Shown here in pieces: positions 1 to 5,736 of a stretch of DNA of 8,758 bases. The first letter of the stretch is position 1. Each line of letters starts with the position of its first letter. The DNA comes from Acidobacteriota bacterium (lineage in GTDB: Bacteria; Acidobacteriota; Thermoanaerobaculia; Multivoradales; SZUA-115). The DNA is taken from NCBI GenBank assembly GCA_003231035.1, contig QIHU01000579.1, forward strand, positions 1 through 8,758, written 5' to 3'. Below the pieces are notes generated by a model that saw only the letters and a list, made by a program, of their open reading frames with translations, searched no databases and was not told the DNA's origin. A program made the translations under genes and the position numbers.

Positions 1-185
1 CCTAAGAGTTCCGGCGTCCAACTGAGCCATCTTAAGCTGACAGTATCGTCCCTCTGGCAAGCTCAACTAGAGTGTGGAAGCTAACCGGTGGAACGATGCT
101 CTTCGAGCGAACTAGTCTAACAGCCGACGGGGCCGCGCCACCCGCAACATCGCCAGGGGCTCGGCGAATAGCAACACCGCACCCG
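1..185. other. Left edge, no gene recognised
   Basis: No reading frame here resembles a known protein and no RNA gene or repeat stands out. The stretch leads directly into the P-type ATPase remnant on the plus strand. It may be further decayed sequence of that gene, but I could not align it. Confidence 0.4.
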
Positions 186-350
186 ATGCCGGATGACCTC
201 GGCAGTCTGCCTTCGCTGGTGCGCCACTCGCGGCGTACCCCGCGGCTGCTCCGCCAGAACATTGTCTTCGCCCTGGGCCTCGAAGTGGCTCTCCTCGCGC
301 TGGCGCCGGCTGGCTCAGCCACGCTATGGAGAGATCTCGACCGAGCTTGA
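186..350 (+). pseudogene. C-terminal remnant of a P1B-type heavy-metal ATPase
   Basis: About 48 codons (186-329) read MPDDLGSLPSLVRHSRRT and then RLLRQNIVFALGLEVALL. In Cd/Zn/Cu P1B ATPases this corresponds to the segment after the hinge aspartates: the MxDDLxxLP element, the helix with SRRTxRIIRQN, and the first of the last membrane helices. The intact family continues with a final helix containing ADMGASLLVVxNGLRLL. Here the frame runs into RDLDRA and stops at 348-350, so the last helix and everything upstream of the DD motif are missing. The open frame starts at 72, but residues before the MPDDL point show no similarity. A substitution such as Pro in SRRTPRLL also suggests decay. It is a fragment rather than a gene cut by the window edge, because recognisable sequence begins well inside the window. 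Identification is by motif only. Confidence 0.6.
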
Positions 351-376
351 CGGCGCCGAGCATTCCCAGTACCATA

Positions 377-393
377 ACTTTGTTTTTCAAAGT
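377..393. promoter_or_regulatory. Dyad operator candidate, copy 1
   Basis: ACTTTGTTTTTCAAAGT is a perfect 6-bp inverted repeat with a five-T spacer. It lies 58 bp upstream of the start of the six-TM protein gene. The same 17 bases recur at 1591-1607 before the next transcription unit, and a winged-helix regulator is encoded between the two copies. Identical sequence at two upstream positions and its absence from coding regions argue for a binding site. A role as the operator of that regulator is inferred. Confidence 0.65.
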
Positions 394-451
394 CTCGGGA
401 GCAAGATGTACGAACCAACCACGAAAGCAGCGGAATCAGGAGGCAAGAAGG

Positions 452-1054
452 ATGGCGAATCGACAACCCGCCGATCTCGAGTACATCCGGCGCATCGTAA
501 GCCAAGGGCGACGGGCGATCGTTCTAGACGCCCGACCCTTCGTGATCTGGGGCCTGTTGGTGGTCGCGGCGTTCGTTGCTGACCTCTCATTGCAAGCGAC
601 TCAGGGAGGGGCACTTTCGATCTGGATCTGGTTGGCATTGATGACTTCGGGCTGGGGCTTAGCGCTGTGGATCTGGATTCGCCGCCGACGCCGGGTCGGC
701 GCCACGACGCTGGCGGACCGCGCTCTTGGCCGGCTGTGGTTCGCATGTTGGGGCTCGATGTTTCTGATCGGCTTTGGCGGTTTCTTCACCGAAGCTATCT
801 CCGGGGCGGCGATCAGCGGGGCGCTGGCGGCGATCCTCGGCATCGGCTTTCAGGTCACCAGCGTGCTGGTTTCATCCCCTCTGCTGAGTCGACTCGGTGT
901 CGGTTGGTGGGCGGTCGCGCTGGCCATTTTCCTACTCCCCGGCCTGCCGGGCTCGGTTCTCTTCGCCGCGGCAATGCTGTCGATGCAGGTTCTCCCGGCG
1001 GTGCTGCTGCAACGCCGTTGGCGGCAGGGCGGGGGCCGCGATGAGGATCTCTAG
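452..1054 (+). CDS. Six-TM membrane protein linked to an HTH_34 regulator
   Basis: This 200-residue integral membrane protein belongs to no family I can name. The start at 452 is preferred over the longer in-frame ATG at 326 because AGGAGG (438-443) sits 8 bases upstream, and because the earlier start would put the dyad at 377-393 inside the coding sequence. The soluble N-terminus begins MANRQPADLEYIRRIV and is followed by about six hydrophobic segments, near residues 29-47, 56-76, 94-113, 117-139, 149-165 and 167-187. A block of basic residues (RRRRR, about 77-81) lies between TM2 and TM3, and the tail is charged. Small membrane proteins with an N-terminal 'YIRxxV' stretch are often found beside winged-helix regulators of the HTH_34 type, and such a regulator follows 219 bp downstream. 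The upstream dyad suggests control by that regulator. Function is unknown; the gene itself is secure because of the RBS and the membrane pattern. Confidence 0.8.
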   Translation: MANRQPADLEYIRRIVSQGRRAIVLDARPFVIWGLLVVAAFVADLSLQATQGGALSIWIWLALMTSGWGLALWIWIRRRRRVGATTLADRALGRLWFACWGSMFLIGFGGFFTEAISGAAISGALAAILGIGFQVTSVLVSSPLLSRLGVGWWAVALAIFLLPGLPGSVLFAAAMLSMQVLPAVLLQRRWRQGGGRDEDL

Positions 1055-1077
1055 GCTTCTCCTGGCCGCTGTTCCAG

Positions 1078-1219
1078 GCGGAGAGTTCGTAGCCCACCGA
1101 GAGGGTCGAGTCGTTCCACGGGCAAGGCGACGCGACGCGGATAGATCCGAGAAATGCCGAGGAGGAACCCTACCGCCCGGGGGGACGAGCTGGCCCTCGG
1201 TGGGCAAGGAACTCTCCGC
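1078..1219. repeat. 142-bp imperfect inverted repeat between two genes
   Basis: The arm at 1078-1101 pairs with the arm at 1196-1219 in 22 of 24 positions; mismatches fall only in the middle of the arm. An inner stem also forms, with 1111-1123 (TCGTTCCACGGGC) pairing to 1175-1188 (GCCCGGGGGGACGA) with one mismatch, one bulge and one G-U pair. The element fills most of the 219-bp gap between the membrane protein and the regulator, and no convincing protein is encoded across it. It could be a small palindromic mobile element (MITE-like) or a structured RNA. There is no U-run after it, so it is not an ordinary terminator. Its right arm overlaps the upstream part of an open frame that begins at 1154, which argues against starting the regulator there. 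Confidence 0.6.
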
Positions 1220-1273
1220 GCCGCACCCAATCATCTTCGATCCGACCGCAACTCGCGCAGGATGGATTTGGGG

Positions 1274-1570
1274 ATGAACCGCTACGACTATCTAGAGATC
1301 GACAACGTGATCCACTCGCGGATCCGATTGGCGATCACGTCGATCCTCGCCTCCGTCGACGAGGCGGAGTTTAGCTTTCTAAAAAAGCAGATCGGCGCGA
1401 CGGATGGAAATCTAATCACTCATTTGCGGCGGCTTCTCGCCGCCGACTATATCGGGGAGAGCCGCACCACCGACGGCGGACGGGCGAGAACCCTCTACTC
1501 GCTGACCAGCGCGGGACGCAAGGCCTTCGAAAGCTATCTGGCACAGCTTTCCTCGATGCTTCCGAAGTAA
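1274..1570 (+). CDS. Winged-helix transcriptional regulator, HTH_34 type
   Basis: This 98-residue, single-domain DNA-binding protein resembles the MarR-like/HTH_34 winged-helix family (Pfam PF13601). Family features are clear: YDYLEIDNVIHSRIRLAI at the N-terminus, ILASVDEAEFSFLKKQIGAT, the recognition helix TDGNLITHLRRLLAADYI (about 43-60), the wing, and the closing LTSAGRKAFESYLAQL. Length fits the family. The ATG at 1274 is chosen because the family normally begins a few residues before YDYL. AGGA at 1259-1262 is a weak, slightly distant RBS. ATG at 1262 would add four residues, and the in-frame ATG at 1154 would add 40 residues that overlap the inverted repeat. The ligand is unknown and no metal- or redox-sensing cysteine is present. 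Identical dyads stand before the upstream and downstream units, so the regulator probably controls both, and its own transcription through the first. Confidence 0.85.
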   Translation: MNRYDYLEIDNVIHSRIRLAITSILASVDEAEFSFLKKQIGATDGNLITHLRRLLAADYIGESRTTDGGRARTLYSLTSAGRKAFESYLAQLSSMLPK

Positions 1571-1589
1571 AACCCTTTTTTTGAGTCGT

Positions 1590-1608
1590 GACTTTGTTTT
1601 TCAAAGTC
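1590..1608. promoter_or_regulatory. Dyad operator candidate, copy 2
   Basis: GACTTTGTTTTTCAAAGTC is a perfect 7-bp inverted repeat around TTTTT. Its central 17 bases are identical to the element at 377-393. It lies 20 bp downstream of the regulator's stop codon and 20 bp upstream of the ATG of the ABA4-like gene, so a bound protein would block transcription or translation start of the three-gene run beginning at 1629. I could not place convincing -35 and -10 boxes around it. Confidence 0.7.
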
Positions 1609-1628
1609 AACGACGAGAGGAACTCTAG

Positions 1629-2081
1629 ATGAATTACGACCTCGGCTTCTCATCGGCTACCCACGGCGTGATGGCAGGTTGGCTGCTTCTCCTTCTGGCG
1701 CCGCGGTGGTGCTGGACGCGGCGGCTAATTCCTTGGTTGGCGATCGCGCCGCTGTGCGCCAGCTACGCCATCCTGCTGGCAATCGGGAGCTTCGGCGCTG
1801 GCGGCGGCGAGGGAGGATTCTCCAGCCTCGAACAGGTGCGCCTCCTCTTCTCCAGCGACGCCGTCCTGCTCGCCGGCTGGTTGCACTATCTGGCATTCGA
1901 TCTATTCGTCGGCCTATGGATGACCGGCGACTCGAGGGGCCGCTCGATCTCTCGATGGCTCGTCGCGCCGTGCCTCATGCTCACCTTCTTCGCCGGACCC
2001 GTCGGGCTCCTACTCTACCTGGCGCTGCGCAGCGTGAGGCCAGGCGAACCAACCCTGTTCGCGGAGCGAAGCCATGGATAG
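1629..2081 (+). CDS. ABA4-like (DUF4281) membrane protein
   Basis: This 150-residue membrane protein resembles the ABA4-like family (Pfam PF14108). The plant member is needed for neoxanthin synthesis; the role of the bacterial members is not settled. Diagnostic sequence is the block LAGWLHYLAFDLFVGLWM (81-98) with His86 and Asp91, then DSRGRSISRWLVAPCLMLTF (101-120) and GPVGLLLYLALR (123-134). Four hydrophobic segments are visible, near residues 12-24, 34-54, 78-98 and 109-134. GAGAGG at 1615-1620 is the RBS. The stop overlaps the start of the next gene by 8 bp, so the two are probably translationally coupled. The Gly-rich loop GAGGGEGG (56-63) joins TM2 to the conserved half. The dyad 20 bp upstream suggests control by the neighbouring winged-helix regulator. 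Family assignment is from motif memory and is fairly firm; substrate and reaction are unknown. Confidence 0.82.
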   Translation: MNYDLGFSSATHGVMAGWLLLLLAPRWCWTRRLIPWLAIAPLCASYAILLAIGSFGAGGGEGGFSSLEQVRLLFSSDAVLLAGWLHYLAFDLFVGLWMTGDSRGRSISRWLVAPCLMLTFFAGPVGLLLYLALRSVRPGEPTLFAERSHG

Positions 2082-2910
2082 CCCCGAGCGAGGATTGGCG
2101 ATTCTAGAGACGGTAACCCAGCGCCGAGAGCGCTTGCTGACCGTCACCGGCTGGGCTTGCTGGGGCGTCGTGGCAATCCTTTTCCTGGTTTCGTTGATCG
2201 ACCAGCGGACGATCCTAGGCCTCGATCCGTGGGCCAAGCCGTCGAAGTTCGCCGCCTCCTTCGCTGTCTATTGCTGGACGATGGCCTGGCTCTTCGCTCG
2301 CCTCGAGATGAGTCGATGGACGCGGCTATTCTTGCGCCTAGGACTCGTCTTCTTCGTCGTCACCGAGCTAGCGTTAATCGGTTTCCAGTCGGCGCGGGGC
2401 GTAACCTCGCATTTCAACAACAGCACGGATCTCGACCGCTGGATCTATCACGCGATGAGGAACATGGTGATCTTCAATACGGTGATCGCCGTCGTCGCGC
2501 TGGTCGTCCTCTGGCGCCAGCGACATCGCTTCGCCACGGCTCTCTCGTGGGGCGCTCGTCTCGGTTTGGTGATCTTCATCCTCGGTAGTCTGGAGGGGAT
2601 TGTCATGGCGGTCCGCGGCGCTCACGCCGTGGGAGTCGCGGACGGCGGAGCTGGCCTGCCGGTGCTCAACTGGAGTCTCGAAGGAGGCGATCTGCGCGCC
2701 GCTCACTTTCTCGGCATTCACGCTCTTCAGTTGTTGCCGCTACTCGGCCACCTACTCGACCGCCTCGCGAGGCGACTCACCTGGTTCCATGCTGCCCTCG
2801 CTCCGGCGATGGCAGGCGCTGCTCTCGGCTATCTAGGGCTGGTGGCATGGTTGGTTCATCGCGCTCTGCGCGCCATCCCAATTCTACCCTTAGGAGGGTT
2901 CGGATCATGA
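2074..2910 (+). CDS. Seven-TM membrane protein of unknown function
   Basis: This is a 278-residue hydrophobic protein with about seven membrane segments, near residues 23-41, 59-75, 84-104, 129-147, 161-180, 207-228 and 241-264. Conserved-looking features are DPWAKPSKFAASFAVY (51-66) at the start of TM2, HFNNSTDLDRWIYHAM (113-128) between TM3 and TM4, and GGDLRAAHFLGIHALQLLPLLGH (positions 204-226), which places several histidines (113, 126, 211, 216, 225) near helix ends. Such spaced histidines could bind a metal or haem, but I recognise no named family. GGAG at 2063-2066 lies 7 bases before the ATG. The start overlaps the upstream gene by 8 bp and the stop overlaps the next gene in an ATGA arrangement, so it is the middle gene of a coupled three-gene unit. 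Confidence 0.8.
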   Translation: MDSPERGLAILETVTQRRERLLTVTGWACWGVVAILFLVSLIDQRTILGLDPWAKPSKFAASFAVYCWTMAWLFARLEMSRWTRLFLRLGLVFFVVTELALIGFQSARGVTSHFNNSTDLDRWIYHAMRNMVIFNTVIAVVALVVLWRQRHRFATALSWGARLGLVIFILGSLEGIVMAVRGAHAVGVADGGAGLPVLNWSLEGGDLRAAHFLGIHALQLLPLLGHLLDRLARRLTWFHAALAPAMAGAALGYLGLVAWLVHRALRAIPILPLGGFGS

Positions 2911-3374
2911 TCTTGAAGATGTTCTTACCGTTGATTCTAGTGATCGCGGCGCCGTCAACGGTGCTGGCCGGTGTAACGCTTGCGGGCGCCGCGCCGCCCG
3001 CCCTGACGCTACGAGCAACATGCCTCGAGACGACGCAAGGAGAGGTTCGATTCGCCCTCTTCGACTCGCCCGACCATCACCTCGGCCCAGCGGCGCGAGC
3101 GAGCGCCGCGAAAGTCGAGGAGGCGGCTGTCGGAGCAAAGAGGATCAGGACCGCCACCTGGCTTATCGACCAACTGCCCCACGGCGATTACAGCCTGGCC
3201 GTCTACCACGACCGCAATGGCAACGGCCGTCTCGACCGCAAGATCTTCGGCCTACCCGCCGAGCCGTACGGTTTCTCGAACGACGTCCGAATTCGCTTCG
3301 GACCACCCAGCTGGAAAGCGACACGTTTCGTCCATGACCGGCAGGGTCAGGTGATCGAGGTCTGCGTGCGATAA
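2907..3374 (+). CDS. Exported DUF2141 family protein
   Basis: This 155-residue protein has a signal peptide (MILKMFLPLILVIAAPSTVLAG, cleavage likely near residue 21) and a DUF2141 domain (Pfam PF09912). The family signature is visible: LPHGDYSLAVYHDRNGNGRL (90-109), then IFGLPAEPYGFSN (113-125) and FGPPSWKATRF (131-141). The DxNGNGxLD segment looks like a calcium-binding loop. Cys39 and Cys153 could form a disulfide. The start at 2907 is chosen over an in-frame ATG at 2847: AGGAGG (2892-2897) lies 9 bases upstream, the signal peptide begins there, and the ATG overlaps the previous stop (ATGA). It is the last gene of the unit starting at 1629. DUF2141 proteins are periplasmic or secreted and their molecular role is unknown. 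Confidence 0.87.
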   Translation: MILKMFLPLILVIAAPSTVLAGVTLAGAAPPALTLRATCLETTQGEVRFALFDSPDHHLGPAARASAAKVEEAAVGAKRIRTATWLIDQLPHGDYSLAVYHDRNGNGRLDRKIFGLPAEPYGFSNDVRIRFGPPSWKATRFVHDRQGQVIEVCVR

Positions 3375-3392
3375 GCGGAGGAATCGCCGGCA

Positions 3393-3425
3393 TGAGCCCA
3401 CCCGGCAGCGCGCCGCGCGGGCTCA
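3393..3425. other. GC-rich stem-loop after the DUF2141 gene
   Basis: TGAGCCC (3393-3399) pairs with GGGCTCA (3419-3425) around a 19-base GC-rich loop, 18 bp past the stop codon. It could help end transcription of the first operon or protect its 3' end. There is no T-run after it, so I do not call it an intrinsic terminator. Confidence 0.35.
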
Positions 3426-3441
3426 GAGCACACCCATGCAC

Positions 3442-3460
3442 TATCCCCCCCAGGGGGATA
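3442..3460. promoter_or_regulatory. CsoR-family operator and probable promoter
   Basis: TATCCCCCCCAGGGGGATA is a perfect 8-bp inverted repeat (TATCCCCC / GGGGGATA) around CCA. A-T-flanked C-tract/G-tract palindromes are the usual targets of CsoR/RcnR/FrmR repressors, and a gene of that family starts 83 bp downstream. A candidate -10 box, TATGAT, spans 3459-3464. A weak -35-like ATGCAC at 3436-3441 gives a 17-bp spacer that would contain the operator. Autorepression of the operon from 3544 onward is therefore the simple reading; the promoter boxes are tentative. Confidence 0.75.
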
Positions 3461-3543
3461 TGATACGATTCTAGAGAGGAGTGAAACCGGCGGCGCATTG
3501 AACTCACTCCGAGGCACACCCTATCGAATCCAGCGGACCCACG

Positions 3544-3864
3544 ATGACCACCCAAAGCGATCTCTCCACCCTGCACCCCGCCGGCCTAGGCTATCTCGAC
3601 GACGCATCCAAACGGGCGCTGCGCAACCGATTGTCACGGCTGGAAGGACATCTGCGTTCCGTGCGACAGATGCTCGAGGAGAAGCGTAGCGCGGATGAGA
3701 TCTTGCTCCAGGTGGCAGCGGTCAAGGCGGCGCTGAGCCGCTTTTCGGCGGTGCTGATCGAGCACGAGTTGCACAAGTGCATGGATAGCTGCATGGCCGG
3801 CGAACCCGACGAACGGTTGAGGAAGGTCACCCGCGTGCTCGCCACCCTGCTCAAGCAGGGCTGA
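3544..3864 (+). CDS. CsoR/RcnR-family metal-sensing repressor, variant ligands
   Basis: This 106-residue all-helical repressor of the metal-sensitive regulator family (Pfam PF02583) has the expected order: RNRLSRLEGHLRSVRQMLEE (27-46), LLQVAAVKAALSRFSAVLIE (54-73), and a C-terminal helix ending VLATLLKQG. In M. tuberculosis CsoR copper is held by Cys36, His61 and Cys65. By spacing (25 and 29 residues) the equivalents here are Ala50, Glu75 and Cys79, so two of the three ligands are replaced. Nearby are His74, His77 and Cys83 (HELHKCMDSC, 74-83), which could form another site or a thiol/persulfide sensor. The N-terminal extension of about 20 residues is unusual in length. The gene opens a plus-strand operon, with the next start 11 bp after its stop, and a matching G/C-tract operator lies upstream. 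Family is secure; the inducer is unknown. Confidence 0.88.
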   Translation: MTTQSDLSTLHPAGLGYLDDASKRALRNRLSRLEGHLRSVRQMLEEKRSADEILLQVAAVKAALSRFSAVLIEHELHKCMDSCMAGEPDERLRKVTRVLATLLKQG

Positions 3865-3874
3865 GGTAGGAGAG

Positions 3875-4786
3875 ATGACAGTACGAATGAAAAGTCCCCT
3901 TCTCGCCGCCGACCTCCACGTCGCGGTCCTCGGATCGCGCTCCGGCGCCTTCGCGGTGGCCACCCGCGCCGCGCTCACCCTCTTCGCCCTCGCCCTATCG
4001 GTCGCGCCCATGGCGGCGCAGATCGTGGCGCCGGCCGGCCGCACGCTGTTCAACGAGGGGCTCCTGGTCCGCTCGCTCCTGCGCTACGACACCTTCGACG
4101 AGGCCGCTTCCGGGCAGGAAATTGACCGCCTCCGTAACGTCTGGGCCGTGGTCTGGGGTGCCCGCCCCCGTCTCAGTCTCAGTGTGGTCACGCCCCTCGT
4201 CGGCCTCCGGGAAACCGGGCCAGCCGGCGACCGGCGACGCACCGGTACCGCCGACTCCACCCTCTTCGCGCGCTACGACGCCTGGAGGAAGCTGGTCCCT
4301 GGAGGCTTCACCCGTTTCTCTCCCGAGGTGGGCGTCAAGATCCCGACGGGAGGCACCTTCGGCACCGGATCGACCGACCTATTGGCCGGCCTGATCCTCT
4401 CTCACATCCGCGACGCCAATTGGTGGATTGCCGACGTGCAGTGGACTTTTTTCGGCGAGGGCGATAACAACCTCGAACAAGGCAACCGCTGGCGCGCCGA
4501 CCTCGCCTATCTGCGCCGCCTCATCCCGAAGGAGAAGCCGGGCGTACCCATGCTCCTTCTGGTCGCCGAACTCAACTACGAGACGGCCGAACGGAGCCAG
4601 CGAAATGGCGGCATCATCGCGGACTCGGGCGGTCGGGTTCTCACCTTCTCACCGGGCATCGAGTGGATCGTCTCGCGCCGCCTCATCCTGGAGGCCGCGG
4701 TGCCGATCGCCCTCGGCGCCGACCTGCGCGGCGACCAGCCAGAGCCCAACGCTAGCCTCATCTTGGGAGCACGATGGTTATTCTGA
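3875..4786 (+). CDS. Outer-membrane beta-barrel transporter-like protein
   Basis: This 303-residue protein is probably an outer-membrane barrel of the Phenol_MetA_deg-like 'transporter' group. A hydrophobic export signal (about 30-48, TLFALALSVAPMAAQ) precedes the mature domain. The rest alternates short amphipathic strands with polar turns, includes VGVKIPTGGTFGTGSTDLLAGL and ends in GARWLF; a terminal Phe is a common barrel-assembly signal. The region before the signal is long. An internal ATG at 3887 or GTG at 3956 would shorten it, but GAGG at 3863-3866 fits the ATG at 3875. The gene follows the repressor by 10 bp and overlaps the next gene by 13 bp. Position in a metal-repressor operon suggests passage or export of a metal species across the outer membrane; this is inference. 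There are no cysteines in the mature region. Confidence 0.72.
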   Translation: MTVRMKSPLLAADLHVAVLGSRSGAFAVATRAALTLFALALSVAPMAAQIVAPAGRTLFNEGLLVRSLLRYDTFDEAASGQEIDRLRNVWAVVWGARPRLSLSVVTPLVGLRETGPAGDRRRTGTADSTLFARYDAWRKLVPGGFTRFSPEVGVKIPTGGTFGTGSTDLLAGLILSHIRDANWWIADVQWTFFGEGDNNLEQGNRWRADLAYLRRLIPKEKPGVPMLLLVAELNYETAERSQRNGGIIADSGGRVLTFSPGIEWIVSRRLILEAAVPIALGADLRGDQPEPNASLILGARWLF

Positions 4787-5736
4787 GCCGACTTGCCACC
4801 ACCACATTCCTGGCCTTCGCTTTGGCTGCCTGCGGTGCGCGGGAAGCTCCCGAGCAGGGCCAGGAGGAAGAATCCACCTACCAAGTCGCCGCGAGCTGGG
4901 AGGTAGCGCGAAGCGAGGCGGGCGGCCAGCGCGCGTTGCAGGGCATCGACGTCGACCGCGCCGGCCGGCTTTACGTCGTCGACACCGGCAGCGGCCTCAT
5001 CCACGTCTACAACGCCGAGGGAGCCCAGCAGGCCAGTTGGAGCGCTAGAGACGAAGGCGTGGGACGGCCGATCGACATCGCGGTCGGCCCGCGCGACGAA
5101 CTCTTCGTCGCCGACTTCCTCCTCGACCGAGTGCGTATCTTCGACCCGGCGGGCCTCCTGCTCCGGCAATGGGGCACGGCGGGCACCGCCCCAGGCCAGT
5201 TCTCTTCACCCTCCGGCATCGCCGTCGATGGCGAAGGTTTCGTCTACGTGACCGAGTTCTACGGCCACCGCCTTCAGAAGTTCACCCGTGACGGCCACCC
5301 CGTCGCCATCCTTGCCGACACCGGCCACGACCCCGGCCAACTGCACTACCCGGCGAAACTCACCTTGGCACCGGACGGCACGCTCTACGTCGCCGACGCC
5401 CACAACCACCGCATCCAGCGCTTCACCACCGACGGCGAGTTCCTCGGCACCTGGGGGACATCCGGCACTTGGAATGGACAGCTCCAGGACCCCGTGGACG
5501 TGGCGGTCGACTCCTCGGGCCGGATGCACGTGGCCGATAGCGCTAACCGGCGGGTTCAGCTTCTCGACGCCGACGGCTCCTACCTCGGCGAATGGCAAAT
5601 ACCGGAGGCCGCGCAAAGCCGCGTCCAAACGCCCCAAGGACTCTCACTCGGCCCCCGCGGCCACCTTTACCTCTCAGACGCGGCGACGGGCCGCATCTAC
5701 AAGCTGCAACCTCAAGGAGGACTCGATGAACGGTAG
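4774..5736 (+). CDS. NHL-repeat beta-propeller lipoprotein
   Basis: This 320-residue lipoprotein has signal peptide MVILSRLATTTFLAFALAAC with lipobox LAAC, so Cys20 is the likely lipidated residue. A Glu/Gln-rich linker follows, and then six NHL-type repeats, enough for a closed propeller. Repeat cores read GIDVDRAGRLYVVDTGSG, IDIAVGPRDELFVADFLLDR, GIAVDGEGFVYVTEFYGHR, LTLAPDGTLYVADAHNHR, DVAVDSSGRMHVADSANR and LSLGPRGHLYLSDAATGR. NHL propellers usually serve as binding scaffolds, less often as lyases or sensors; I see no catalytic signature. GGGAG at 4765-4769 lies just before the ATG, inside the previous gene. It overlaps the preceding gene by 13 bp and the following selenoprotein gene by 11 bp, so all three are probably co-translated. 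A second NHL protein, secreted rather than lipidated, is encoded on the opposite strand downstream. Confidence 0.85.
   Translation: MVILSRLATTTFLAFALAACGAREAPEQGQEEESTYQVAASWEVARSEAGGQRALQGIDVDRAGRLYVVDTGSGLIHVYNAEGAQQASWSARDEGVGRPIDIAVGPRDELFVADFLLDRVRIFDPAGLLLRQWGTAGTAPGQFSSPSGIAVDGEGFVYVTEFYGHRLQKFTRDGHPVAILADTGHDPGQLHYPAKLTLAPDGTLYVADAHNHRIQRFTTDGEFLGTWGTSGTWNGQLQDPVDVAVDSSGRMHVADSANRRVQLLDADGSYLGEWQIPEAAQSRVQTPQGLSLGPRGHLYLSDAATGRIYKLQPQGGLDER

Noticed and set aside
1041..1277. Small gene starting MRISRLLLAAVP overlapping the membrane-protein stop
   Set aside because: Only the first dozen residues look protein-like. The rest crosses the inverted repeat with no recognisable features.
1571..1582. 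T-run after the winged-helix gene as an intrinsic terminator
   Set aside because: No GC-rich stem precedes the T-run, only a few bases of weak pairing.
4576..5637. Long minus-strand frames opposite the barrel and lipoprotein genes
   Set aside because: They are high-GC shadows with no family features, lying opposite well-supported genes.
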